This document shows positions 5,683-12,919 of a stretch of 16,890 nucleotides of DNA, one piece after another. A program made the position numbers and the translations under genes. The stretch is from the NCBI GenBank assembly GCA_009785045.1, contig WQXC01000021.1:1-16890 (forward strand), given 5' to 3'. Numbering within the stretch: the first letter of the stretch is position 1; every line of letters starts with the position of its first letter. This DNA is from Treponema sp. Lineage in GTDB: Bacteria; Spirochaetota; Spirochaetia; Treponematales; Breznakiellaceae. The notes beneath the pieces are model-generated. The model was not told the origin of the DNA. It saw only the letters and a list, made by a program, of their open reading frames with translations, and did no database searches.

Positions 5683-6849
5683 ATGTATCAATTAGATGTA
5701 GAAAGAATGCAGGGACAAAAAACAATTCATCTCTTTTATTTATGCATTATTCTATTGCTGGGAACAGGACTTGCAACTCTTTACTCTGCATCATATGCAT
5801 TTGCAGCGCGCTTTTTCAGATACGGAAATTATTTTATTGTAAGACAGGTCATTTTCTGCGCGGCAGGAATAATCTTGTTTTTTGTATTTTCCAGGATCAA
5901 ACTTGACTTTTTAAGAAAATGTATTTTACCTCTTGTTTGTATTGCGGCATTTCTGTGCGTTCTTACGCTGGTTCCTGGAATCGGTATTGAACGCTACGGC
6001 GCTTCGCGCTGGATAGAAGTTGGTTCGCTTTCGTATCAGCCTTCCGAGATGGTAAAGTTTGTGCTTCCGCTGTATCTGGCGCATTTACTGGATAAAAAAT
6101 CAGATAACCTTGATAATTTTTATTCAGGTATACTTCCACCGATTTTGGTTACGGGGCTTTTCTTTGGACTTATTTATATGCAAAATAATTTTTCTACAGC
6201 AGTTTTTCTTGTGTTTAACGCAATGATTATATTTTTCCTTGCAGGAATGCGTTTTCGTTATTTTCTGGCGGCTATTGCCATGATTATTCCCATTTCTGCG
6301 CTTTTGGTTTTTACAAAAGAACATAGGGTAAGGCGTTTGGTTAGTTTCCTTAGACCTGAATGGGATCCGCTTGGAGCCGGCTTCCAGGTTAACGCCAGCC
6401 GTGATGCGATAATATCAAGCGGTTTTTGGGGGAAGGGCATAGGAGAGGGAACTCGCAAAATTTCAAGCATTCCGGAAATTCATTCTGATTTTATTTTCAG
6501 CGCATATGTAGAAGAAACAGGTTTTATTGGATTGTTATTGTTCTTTGTACTGTTTACTGTTTTTGCTGTTATTGGATATAGAATTGCATTGAACAGTAAA
6601 ACAATATTTGGTAAATTACTTGCTGCAGGACTTACAACGATGATAACATCGCAGGCGCTTTTGAATACAGCAGTAGTTTCCGGCGCTCTTCCTGCTACCG
6701 GAATACCGCTTCCTTTCTTTTCAGCGGGTGGTTCTTCGCTGATTACAACTCTTATTTGCGCAGGATTAATTGCAAATATTGCAAGAACAGGCGGCGTTAA
6801 CAGCCAAAGTTCAAGTAATGCCGTAACGGAGGATAATAATGAGTACTGA
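5683..6849 (+). CDS. ftsW: FtsW, septal SEDS glycosyltransferase
   Basis: FtsW polymerises lipid II into septal glycan together with its class B penicillin-binding partner. The 388-residue protein has roughly ten transmembrane segments, the GFQVNASRDAIISSGFWGKGIGEG loop, the probable catalytic D269 in IHSDFIFSAYVEETGFIG, and the C-terminal SEDS signature ATGIPLPFFSAGGSSLI. FtsW is chosen over RodA by its place between mraY and ftsQ. The ATG at 5683 follows an AGGAAAA ribosome site at 5673-5679; an ATG at 5679 is out of frame. The gene overlaps ftsQ by 11 bp. Its partner FtsI is not in this window and must be encoded elsewhere. Confidence 0.93.
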   Translation: MYQLDVERMQGQKTIHLFYLCIILLLGTGLATLYSASYAFAARFFRYGNYFIVRQVIFCAAGIILFFVFSRIKLDFLRKCILPLVCIAAFLCVLTLVPGIGIERYGASRWIEVGSLSYQPSEMVKFVLPLYLAHLLDKKSDNLDNFYSGILPPILVTGLFFGLIYMQNNFSTAVFLVFNAMIIFFLAGMRFRYFLAAIAMIIPISALLVFTKEHRVRRLVSFLRPEWDPLGAGFQVNASRDAIISSGFWGKGIGEGTRKISSIPEIHSDFIFSAYVEETGFIGLLLFFVLFTVFAVIGYRIALNSKTIFGKLLAAGLTTMITSQALLNTAVVSGALPATGIPLPFFSAGGSSLITTLICAGLIANIARTGGVNSQSSSNAVTEDNNEY

Positions 6850-7654
6850 TTATTATTTTGTTTCTTCCGAAAATATCGGCGTAAAAAAGAAATCTGCAGG
6901 CAAGGTAGAAAAAGGTCTTAAAAGACTTTTAATTGTTGCTGTTATTATTTTTATCGCGGAATTAATCTGGCTTTTTGGCATAAGCCCGTTTATTCCTTTT
7001 TCCACAGTTGATGTTCATGGATTCCAGGGACTTAATCGCGCTCAGATTCTTGCTATTTCCGGAATCGATGACAATTCTTCTTATATGTCAAGTAATGTTA
7101 CAGAAATTCGGGACAGGCTGTCCGCCCATATTCTTGTGGAATCCGCAGTTGTGATAAAACGTTTTCCGGATAAATTATCAATTTTCCTTAATCCGCGCCG
7201 TCCTGCCGCCGTTACGCTGACAACAATTAACTCCAGGCAGGTTCCAATATTTATTGACAGGTTTGGCGTGTTCTACAAAATAGGACAAGGTGATTCTCAG
7301 GATAGAACTGATATTCCGGTTCTTTCTGGAATAGAAAACCCGCAGCTTAATATGCGGCTTCCTGCATCTCTGGTTTCGCTTGTGGAAAATCTTTCGGAAA
7401 TTGCTTCTGTTTCGCCTGAATTGTTATCTGCAATTTCTGAAATACGAATAGAAAGAAAAACATGGGATGGTTATGAACTTGTGCTTTTTCCGGTTCATAG
7501 TTCAATTAGGGTAAGGGTAGAGAACAATTTAACGGAGGATACGCTCAGATACATGTTGCTTATGCTTAATGTGTTTGAATCGGAAATGAATAAACCTTTG
7601 GAAATTGATTTTAGATCCGGTATGGGTTCATATAAAATAAAGGAGCAATCCTGA
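6839..7654 (+). CDS. ftsQ: FtsQ/DivIB-type divisome protein with POTRA domain
   Basis: This 271-residue protein has a basic cytoplasmic N-terminus (KKKSAGKVEKGLKR), one membrane segment (about residues 30-50), a POTRA domain (about 53-122, starting PFSTVDVHGFQGLNRAQIL and including VIKRFPDKLSIFLNPRRPAAV), and an FtsQ-type C-terminal domain ending in EIDFRSGMGSYKI. In the periplasm FtsQ forms a complex with FtsL and FtsB and recruits later divisome proteins. The ATG at 6839 has a good GGAGG site at 6829-6833. The gene overlaps ftsW by 11 bp and shares one base with ftsA (TGATG). Sequence similarity in this family is low, but the domain order and position are convincing. Confidence 0.88.
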   Translation: MSTDYYFVSSENIGVKKKSAGKVEKGLKRLLIVAVIIFIAELIWLFGISPFIPFSTVDVHGFQGLNRAQILAISGIDDNSSYMSSNVTEIRDRLSAHILVESAVVIKRFPDKLSIFLNPRRPAAVTLTTINSRQVPIFIDRFGVFYKIGQGDSQDRTDIPVLSGIENPQLNMRLPASLVSLVENLSEIASVSPELLSAISEIRIERKTWDGYELVLFPVHSSIRVRVENNLTEDTLRYMLLMLNVFESEMNKPLEIDFRSGMGSYKIKEQS

Positions 7655-8925
7655 TGAGTAATAATATTGTTGTATCGCTTGATATTGGCTCAACATGCGT
7701 ACGCGCAGTTGTCTGTGAACGTGACACAGATGGAAGCCTTAAAATAATCGGAGCAGGTATACGTCCGTCTACAGGCTTAAGAAAAGGCGTGGTTGTAAAT
7801 ATCGAAGCCACTCTAAAGGCAGTAGCTGCCGCTGTTGAAGATGCAGAAATGATGAGCGGGCTTGAAGTAACAGACTGCTGGACCGGAATCGGCGGTAATC
7901 ACATAAACGGAATTAATTCGCGCGGAGTAGTCGGCGTTACTGGTAAAAAGAAAGATGCGCGGGAAAGAGAAATAGGGCAGGAAGATATTGATCGCGTAAT
8001 TGAAGCCGCAAAAGCAGTTGTAATTCCTACAGACAGGCAGATACTGGAAGTTATTCCGCAGAATTATAAAGTTGATGATCAGAAAGGGATAAGGAATCCC
8101 ATGGATATGATCGGTGTTCGCCTTGAATCTGAAGTGCATATTATTACCTGCGCAGTAACAGGCGCGCAGAATATTATTAAATGCGTTAACCGCGCAGGTT
8201 TCCGCGTAAACGAACTAATCCTGCAGACACTCGCGGCAGGCCGCGCTGTTCTTACCCAGGACGAAATGGATCTTGGTGTTGTGTTAATTGATCTTGGCGG
8301 CGGTACGACGGATATACTTGTTTATATCGAAGGAACTCCTTTCTCTACCTACACAATTCCTGCCGGAGGGACACAAGTTACAGGAGATATCTCCATACTT
8401 AAAAATATTTCGCTTGAAAATGCAGAAAAAATTAAAATTGATGCCGGCTGCTGCTGGGATGGAATGCTGGATGCAGATGAAACTGTTATTGTTCCTGGTG
8501 TCGGAGGCAGGCCGCCAATGTCAATTCCAAGATCGCAGATTTTAACAATTATTAAACCCAGAATGGAAGAAATATTTAAACTTGTTAAGCAGCATCTGGA
8601 TACTTTAAACCTTCCGCGTCCTTTGGGTGGAGGTGTTGTCCTGACAGGCGGCGGAGCGCAGTTAACAGGCGTAGTTGAGCTTGCAAACAGTATCCTGAAG
8701 CTGCCTGCAAGGCTGGGAAGCCCTATTGCTACGCAGGATTTGGGAGGATTGGTGGAAGAGTATCGGATTCCTTCCTATGCTACTGCTATTGGGCTTGCGC
8801 TGGAAGGAGACAGAAGAGCAGCAGCGGATTCTGCAGACAGGGGATTTGAAACGCGTCAGGGTGAAAAAAAGAGCGGTGCTCTTATCGATAAATTTAAATC
8901 ATGGTTAAAAGAGGAATTTTTTTAA
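7654..8925 (+). CDS. ftsA: FtsA, actin-like membrane tether for FtsZ
   Basis: FtsA is an actin-family ATPase that anchors FtsZ filaments to the membrane and recruits downstream divisome proteins. The 423-residue sequence shows the phosphate-1 motif SLDIGSTCVRAVV (about 8-20), the phosphate-2 motif VVLIDLGGGTTDILVYIEG (about 209-227) and the adenosine motif GGGVVLTGGGAQLTG (about 325-339). The C-terminus ends in GALIDKFKSWLKEEFF, an amphipathic helix of the kind that binds the membrane. The start shares one base with the ftsQ stop. A 31-bp gap to ftsZ is the widest junction in the cluster and holds a strong G-rich ribosome site. Confidence 0.95.
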   Translation: MSNNIVVSLDIGSTCVRAVVCERDTDGSLKIIGAGIRPSTGLRKGVVVNIEATLKAVAAAVEDAEMMSGLEVTDCWTGIGGNHINGINSRGVVGVTGKKKDAREREIGQEDIDRVIEAAKAVVIPTDRQILEVIPQNYKVDDQKGIRNPMDMIGVRLESEVHIITCAVTGAQNIIKCVNRAGFRVNELILQTLAAGRAVLTQDEMDLGVVLIDLGGGTTDILVYIEGTPFSTYTIPAGGTQVTGDISILKNISLENAEKIKIDAGCCWDGMLDADETVIVPGVGGRPPMSIPRSQILTIIKPRMEEIFKLVKQHLDTLNLPRPLGGGVVLTGGGAQLTGVVELANSILKLPARLGSPIATQDLGGLVEEYRIPSYATAIGLALEGDRRAAADSADRGFETRQGEKKSGALIDKFKSWLKEEFF

Positions 8926-8956
8926 TTTGACCTAAAAACAGGGGGAGGGGAATTAA

Positions 8957-10267
8957 ATGAACGTATTAGCGGTATGTGAACTCAAAACGGGTCCGCAGTT
9001 TAGAACAGAAGGTCAGGAAGTATCCGGTGTAAAGCCACAGGTGCTTCAGTTTAAACCACAGGAGATGTCAATGCCAGCATCTCTGCAGAAAACATGTCTG
9101 CGCAATGATTTGCCGGCAATTATCAAGGTTATCTCTGCCGGCGGCGGCGGCGGTAACGCATTAAACCGCATGATCGATGCCAATATGGCAGGCGTTGAAT
9201 TTATTGCGGCTAACACGGACATCCAGGATCTTTACAAAAAAAGCAGAGCGGATGTTAAGGTGCAGCTTGGCGCCGAAGTAACTGGCGGCCGCGGAGCCGG
9301 CGGAAATCCTGAAAGGGGAGAAAGAGCAGCGCTTGAAGATCAGGTTGCGATAGCCGAAAGCCTAAAAGGCGCTGACATGGTTTTTATTACTGCAGGTATG
9401 GGCGGAGGAACAGGAACAGGTTCTGCTCCGGTTATTGCAAAAATTGCAAAACAATTGGGCGCTCTTACTGTAGCTGTTGTTACAACACCGTTTGAATTCG
9501 AAGGCCGTTATAAAACGAGGCTTGCCGAAGAAGGAATTGCAAAATTACGGGAAGAAGTAGATACATTAATTGTAATTCCAAACCAGTTATTATTTAAAAT
9601 AGTTGATAACACAACTTCCTATAACAAGGCATATATGCTGGCAGACGAAATATTATGCCGCGGAGTGCAGGGAATCTCTGAACTAATAACCGAAACAGGT
9701 TTTCAGAATACCGATTTTGCTGATGTGGAAACTGTCATGAAAGGCAAAGGCGATGCGTTAATGGGTATTGGTTTTGGTTCAGGCGAAAACCGCGCCATGG
9801 ATGCTGTTAAAAGCGCAATTGATAATCCGCTTCTTGAAGATACATGCATAGACGGCGCTACAGGGGTTTTAATCAATATTGCAGGACCGGAAGATATAAC
9901 AATTATCGAAATTCAGAATATTGTTAAAGCCATTAAAGAAAAATGCGATCCGGAAGCTCATATTATTCAGGGTCTTCGCATAGCTCCAGAATTTGAAAAC
10001 AGTATTCAGATAACGGTTATTGCGACAGGTTTTAAGGAAAATAGGTACCTGGGTATTAATCAGACAACCGCTGTAAAAAATGTAGAGTCTGATTTTATAA
10101 ATTACAATGAATATGTAAAGATGGTCGAAAGAACAAAAAGACCGGAATATCTTTCATATTTACCGCACCGTGAGTATCAGGATGATTTGGATGTTCCGTC
10201 TGTAATTAGAAAACATAATTATCAGGCTGAAGAAAAACCGGTTTTGGATACGGCGGAGAGTTATTAA
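8957..10267 (+). CDS. ftsZ: FtsZ, tubulin-like cell division GTPase, with N-terminal extension
   Basis: FtsZ polymerises into the Z-ring that organises septation. In the 436-residue sequence the GTPase core begins near residue 54 (AIIKVISAGGGGGNALN), with the tubulin signature G149-G-G-T-G-T-G155 and the catalytic T7 loop N251-T-D253-F-A-D256 intact. The core ends with IQITVIATGF, followed by a short linker and LDVPSVIRKH (411-420), which resembles the C-terminal peptide that binds FtsA. Two oddities: about 40 extra N-terminal residues compared with E. coli FtsZ, and a 16-residue tail after the peptide. The ATG at 8957 has a strong G-rich ribosome site at 8941-8950; a second start is possible at 9071. 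NPERGERAALED replaces the commoner NPEVGxxAAEES and fits my memory of treponemal FtsZ. Confidence 0.95.
   Translation: MNVLAVCELKTGPQFRTEGQEVSGVKPQVLQFKPQEMSMPASLQKTCLRNDLPAIIKVISAGGGGGNALNRMIDANMAGVEFIAANTDIQDLYKKSRADVKVQLGAEVTGGRGAGGNPERGERAALEDQVAIAESLKGADMVFITAGMGGGTGTGSAPVIAKIAKQLGALTVAVVTTPFEFEGRYKTRLAEEGIAKLREEVDTLIVIPNQLLFKIVDNTTSYNKAYMLADEILCRGVQGISELITETGFQNTDFADVETVMKGKGDALMGIGFGSGENRAMDAVKSAIDNPLLEDTCIDGATGVLINIAGPEDITIIEIQNIVKAIKEKCDPEAHIIQGLRIAPEFENSIQITVIATGFKENRYLGINQTTAVKNVESDFINYNEYVKMVERTKRPEYLSYLPHREYQDDLDVPSVIRKHNYQAEEKPVLDTAESY
9060..9073 (+). promoter_or_regulatory. Internal ribosome site and candidate second start of ftsZ
   Basis: AGGAG at 9060-9064 lies six bases before an in-frame ATG at 9071 (Met39), which would give a 398-residue FtsZ lacking most of the N-terminal extension and closer to the usual FtsZ length. 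Another in-frame ATG (9065, Met37) abuts the site and is less likely to be used. The upstream start at 8957 also has a strong site, so both products may be made or one may be spurious. Confidence 0.4.
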
Positions 10268-10268
10268 T

Positions 10269-11174
10269 TTGAATAATACTGCTCTTGTAACAAGATACTG
10301 TTCCCGCATTGTTGCGATAGAACGCCGCGCTGTTTTGACCAAAGAATGTTATCGTTCAGAAATTATAAAATTTTTGAACTTTCTTGAAGCAAAAAAAATC
10401 CCCCTGGAAACTACAGACGCAGCTGTACTTGTTGATTATCTTGATATGCGCAGTAACATGAACAAAATTGAATCCCGTACTACGGCAAAGGCAATATCCG
10501 CTTTAAGGTCTTTTTACCGGTTTGCCGCAGATGAAGGACTGGTAAAAGATAACCCAGCCGATTTGCTGGAAATTCCAAAACGAAGGATGAAACTTCCGGA
10601 AGTTATGGATAAAAAAACAATCGAAGACCTTTTGGGAATGATTGATGTGTCAACTCCAAAAGGCTGCCGGGATAAATGTATTTATGAATTGATTTACTCG
10701 GCAGGACTTAGGGTTTCGGAAGCATCAGGATTAAACATCAGAGATATCGATATAAAGGGAGGAGTCGCAAAGGTCAAAGGGAAGGGCAATAAAGAAAGAA
10801 TTGTGCTCTTTGGCAGAGAGGCGGCCGGGCAATTAAAAAATTATATTGTAAATGCAAGGCCAAAACTTGCAGGCGCTGTGAACAAGAGCCAGGCTCTTTT
10901 TATCAGCAGAAACGGAAAACGGCTTTCCAGAAAGGGTATCTGGAAAAATTATGCGAAATTAGCCTGTCTTACAGGAACTTCATCGCATATTCATGCTTTG
11001 CGGCATAGTTTTGCGACATCATTGCTGGCAGGAGGAGCGGATTTAAGAACCGTGCAGGAACTGCTGGGACACGCTGATCTTTCTACGACGCAAATTTATA
11101 CCCATGTGGATACGGCAGTTTTAAGGGCAAACCACCGCCGATATCTTCCCAGACTAAGTACTGAGGAAATATGA
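10269..11174 (+). CDS. xerD: Tyrosine recombinase of the XerC/XerD family, first copy
   Basis: Xer recombinases resolve chromosome dimers at dif during division. This 301-residue protein has the N-terminal core-binding domain (about 1-90) and a C-terminal catalytic domain with every expected residue: R148 in YSAGLRVSEASGL, K172 in KGKGNKER, H242 and R245 in HALRH, H268 in LLGHADLSTTQ and nucleophile Y277. It starts with TTG one base after the ftsZ stop, with GGAGAG nine bases upstream. I favour XerD because the other copy (15084-15986) has the XerC-like end and the XerC gene context, but XerC and XerD cannot be separated reliably by eye. Placement right after ftsZ links dimer resolution to septation. 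Confidence 0.85.
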   Translation: MNNTALVTRYCSRIVAIERRAVLTKECYRSEIIKFLNFLEAKKIPLETTDAAVLVDYLDMRSNMNKIESRTTAKAISALRSFYRFAADEGLVKDNPADLLEIPKRRMKLPEVMDKKTIEDLLGMIDVSTPKGCRDKCIYELIYSAGLRVSEASGLNIRDIDIKGGVAKVKGKGNKERIVLFGREAAGQLKNYIVNARPKLAGAVNKSQALFISRNGKRLSRKGIWKNYAKLACLTGTSSHIHALRHSFATSLLAGGADLRTVQELLGHADLSTTQIYTHVDTAVLRANHRRYLPRLSTEEI

Positions 11175-11181
11175 GATTGAT

Positions 11182-11931
11182 ATGAAAAGAATAAAAGATT
11201 TTATTTTGGCTATTCTTATTCTTGGCGCTGTCGGCTCGCTTATATATTTTATATATCAAAGCGGAAGCGTCAGGACAAACAGGGAATTGGCAAAACGCAT
11301 GGCAGAATTAAGCCCGCGCGGAGGTCCGCCTGAAACAATTGACGGCTTAAGAAAAGCAATTTCTCTTTATGAAGACCAGATTGAAAGAAATGTAAGAGAA
11401 GGCGCGCAGACAGGCGTTTACTGGAAGATACTTGCAATAAGGCTGGCAGACAGAAGTATGCACAATGATGCATTGGATGCTTTTGAAAGAGCTTTATATT
11501 TTAATACAGATGATGCGTCTATTTATTATTTGACCGGAGTTTCAGCAGCATCAGTAGCAAAGTCGATTGTAGGATTTTCGCCCGGCGCGGATAGACAAAG
11601 AGAGCATTATTACAGGCTTGCAGAAAACTCATATCTTAGAGCGCTGGAAATAGATGTTACATATACAAGACCCATGTACGGTCTTGGGATATTATATGTT
11701 TTTGAGCTTGACCGTCCGCAGGATGCCATTGCTCATCTTGAACGTTATTTGCAAATACTCACGTCAGATGTTTCTGCAATGTTTGTGCTTGCAAGAGCCT
11801 ATTTTATGCTGGAAAACTTTCATCGTGCCATTGAATTGTACGACAGGATAGCGGATCGGACAAAAGATAAAAACATCAGGGAAGAAGCATTAAATAACAG
11901 AGATATTATTCAGGGGATAATGTATGAATGA
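11182..11931 (+). CDS. Membrane-anchored tetratricopeptide repeat protein, role unknown
   Basis: The 249-residue protein has an N-terminal membrane anchor (about residues 5-26, after MKRIK) with the rest probably on the outer side of the cytoplasmic membrane. There are four TPR-like helical pairs: about 84-117 (VYWKILAIRLADRS), 118-170 with an inserted loop, 171-205 (PMYGLGILYVFELDRPQDA) and 206-240 (MFVLARAYFMLENFHRA). TPR domains bind partner proteins, so a scaffold or adaptor role is plausible, possibly in the envelope or divisome, but I do not recognise a named family. There is no lipobox cysteine. The ATG lies seven bases after the recombinase gene and the end overlaps dprA by 8 bp, so it is firmly part of the operon. 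Confidence 0.75.
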   Translation: MKRIKDFILAILILGAVGSLIYFIYQSGSVRTNRELAKRMAELSPRGGPPETIDGLRKAISLYEDQIERNVREGAQTGVYWKILAIRLADRSMHNDALDAFERALYFNTDDASIYYLTGVSAASVAKSIVGFSPGADRQREHYYRLAENSYLRALEIDVTYTRPMYGLGILYVFELDRPQDAIAHLERYLQILTSDVSAMFVLARAYFMLENFHRAIELYDRIADRTKDKNIREEALNNRDIIQGIMYE

Positions 11932-12910
11932 AGTTATAAGAGAATGCGGTTTATTGCCTTTAATTATCTCTCTTTTACCCGGAATAAAAATAACGGATAA
12001 AATTATTTTATTACAGACTTTTAACAGTGAAGATGAATTATTTGTGCAATCCAAAAAAAATATAGAAGAAATTTTAAACAGAAAAATTGATGATTTTTGG
12101 GACATTAGCGAAATTGCCGAAAAAGCAGGTCGTATTGATACTGTCTGCCGAATGAGGTCTATTAAGTGGGTGTCCTGGACAGAAATGGATTATCCGCCAT
12201 TATTAAGGGAAACATATGATCCGCCAGCTGTTATTTTTTACAGAGGTTTGCTTCCAAACCCGGAAAAATCCCTTTTAGGAATGGTTGGAACAAGAAATCC
12301 AAGCCGGGAATCTGCAGAACAGGCATATAAAATTGCAGGTAATCTTTCGCGTTTGGGAGTATCGGTAGTTTCCGGTCTTGCGCTTGGAATTGACGCAATG
12401 TCTCATAGGGGAAACCTGATAGGCGGCGCACCCGGATATGCAGTGTTGGGTAACGGCATTGACGAAGTTTATCCGGCTGCAAACAAACCGCTTGCAAAAA
12501 GAATACTGGATTCGGGCGGCGCGCTGATTTCTGAATATCCTCCGGGAGTACATCCAAGTAAATGGACATTTCCGGCGCGTAACAGAATTATTGCCGCCCT
12601 TTCGCGCAGTATCTTAATTGTGGAAGCGCCGGAAAAATCCGGTTCGCTTATTACAGCGGCGTTTGCTCTTGAGCAGGGCAAGGATCTTTGGGTTGCCTCC
12701 TGCGGAACAGAGTTAAATTCAAAGTTTGACAGACGAGGAACAATTAAGCTCGCAGGTGAAGGCGCAGAAATAATTAATTCTTCAATTGATGTATTGGAAA
12801 AGTGGAATATAGAGACAGGAACGCCTGTAAAAGAAAAAGTTCCTGTATTTGGTGAAAGCAGGGGAGAGCTGATATCTTCCATGGCAAGTTTTCTAAAAAT
12901 TGAAATTTAA
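11924..12910 (+). CDS. dprA: DprA/Smf, DNA processing protein
   Basis: DprA binds single-stranded DNA and loads RecA during natural transformation and related recombination. The 328-residue protein has an N-terminal helical region with MDYPPLLRETYDPPAVIFYRG (about 88-108), then the Rossmann-like DprA domain with GMVGTRNPS, VVSGLALGIDAMSHRG, GNGIDEVYPAANKPLA, ALISEYPPG, the signature FPARNRIIAALS and SGSLITAAFALEQGKDLW. It stops shortly after this domain, so the C-terminal winged helix found in some relatives is absent or very reduced. It overlaps the TPR gene by 8 bp and precedes topA by 9 bp; dprA-topA adjacency is common across bacteria. Competence in this organism is not shown by the window. 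Confidence 0.95.
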   Translation: MNEVIRECGLLPLIISLLPGIKITDKIILLQTFNSEDELFVQSKKNIEEILNRKIDDFWDISEIAEKAGRIDTVCRMRSIKWVSWTEMDYPPLLRETYDPPAVIFYRGLLPNPEKSLLGMVGTRNPSRESAEQAYKIAGNLSRLGVSVVSGLALGIDAMSHRGNLIGGAPGYAVLGNGIDEVYPAANKPLAKRILDSGGALISEYPPGVHPSKWTFPARNRIIAALSRSILIVEAPEKSGSLITAAFALEQGKDLWVASCGTELNSKFDRRGTIKLAGEGAEIINSSIDVLEKWNIETGTPVKEKVPVFGESRGELISSMASFLKIEI

Positions 12911-12919
12911 GGATGTGGT

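Noticed and set aside
8926..8956. Separate ftsZ promoter in the ftsA-ftsZ gap
   Set aside because: The gap is 31 bp and is taken up by a strong ribosome site; TTGAC is present but no suitable -10 box fits before the start codon.
10259..10280. Possible frameshift fusing FtsZ to the following recombinase
   Set aside because: FtsZ ends normally after its C-terminal peptide, and the TTG-started recombinase has its own ribosome site (GGAGAG, nine bases upstream).
12231..12569. Several 90-137-codon leftward frames opposite dprA
   Set aside because: They are shadows of the dprA coding frame; DprA motifs run continuously through the region on the plus strand.
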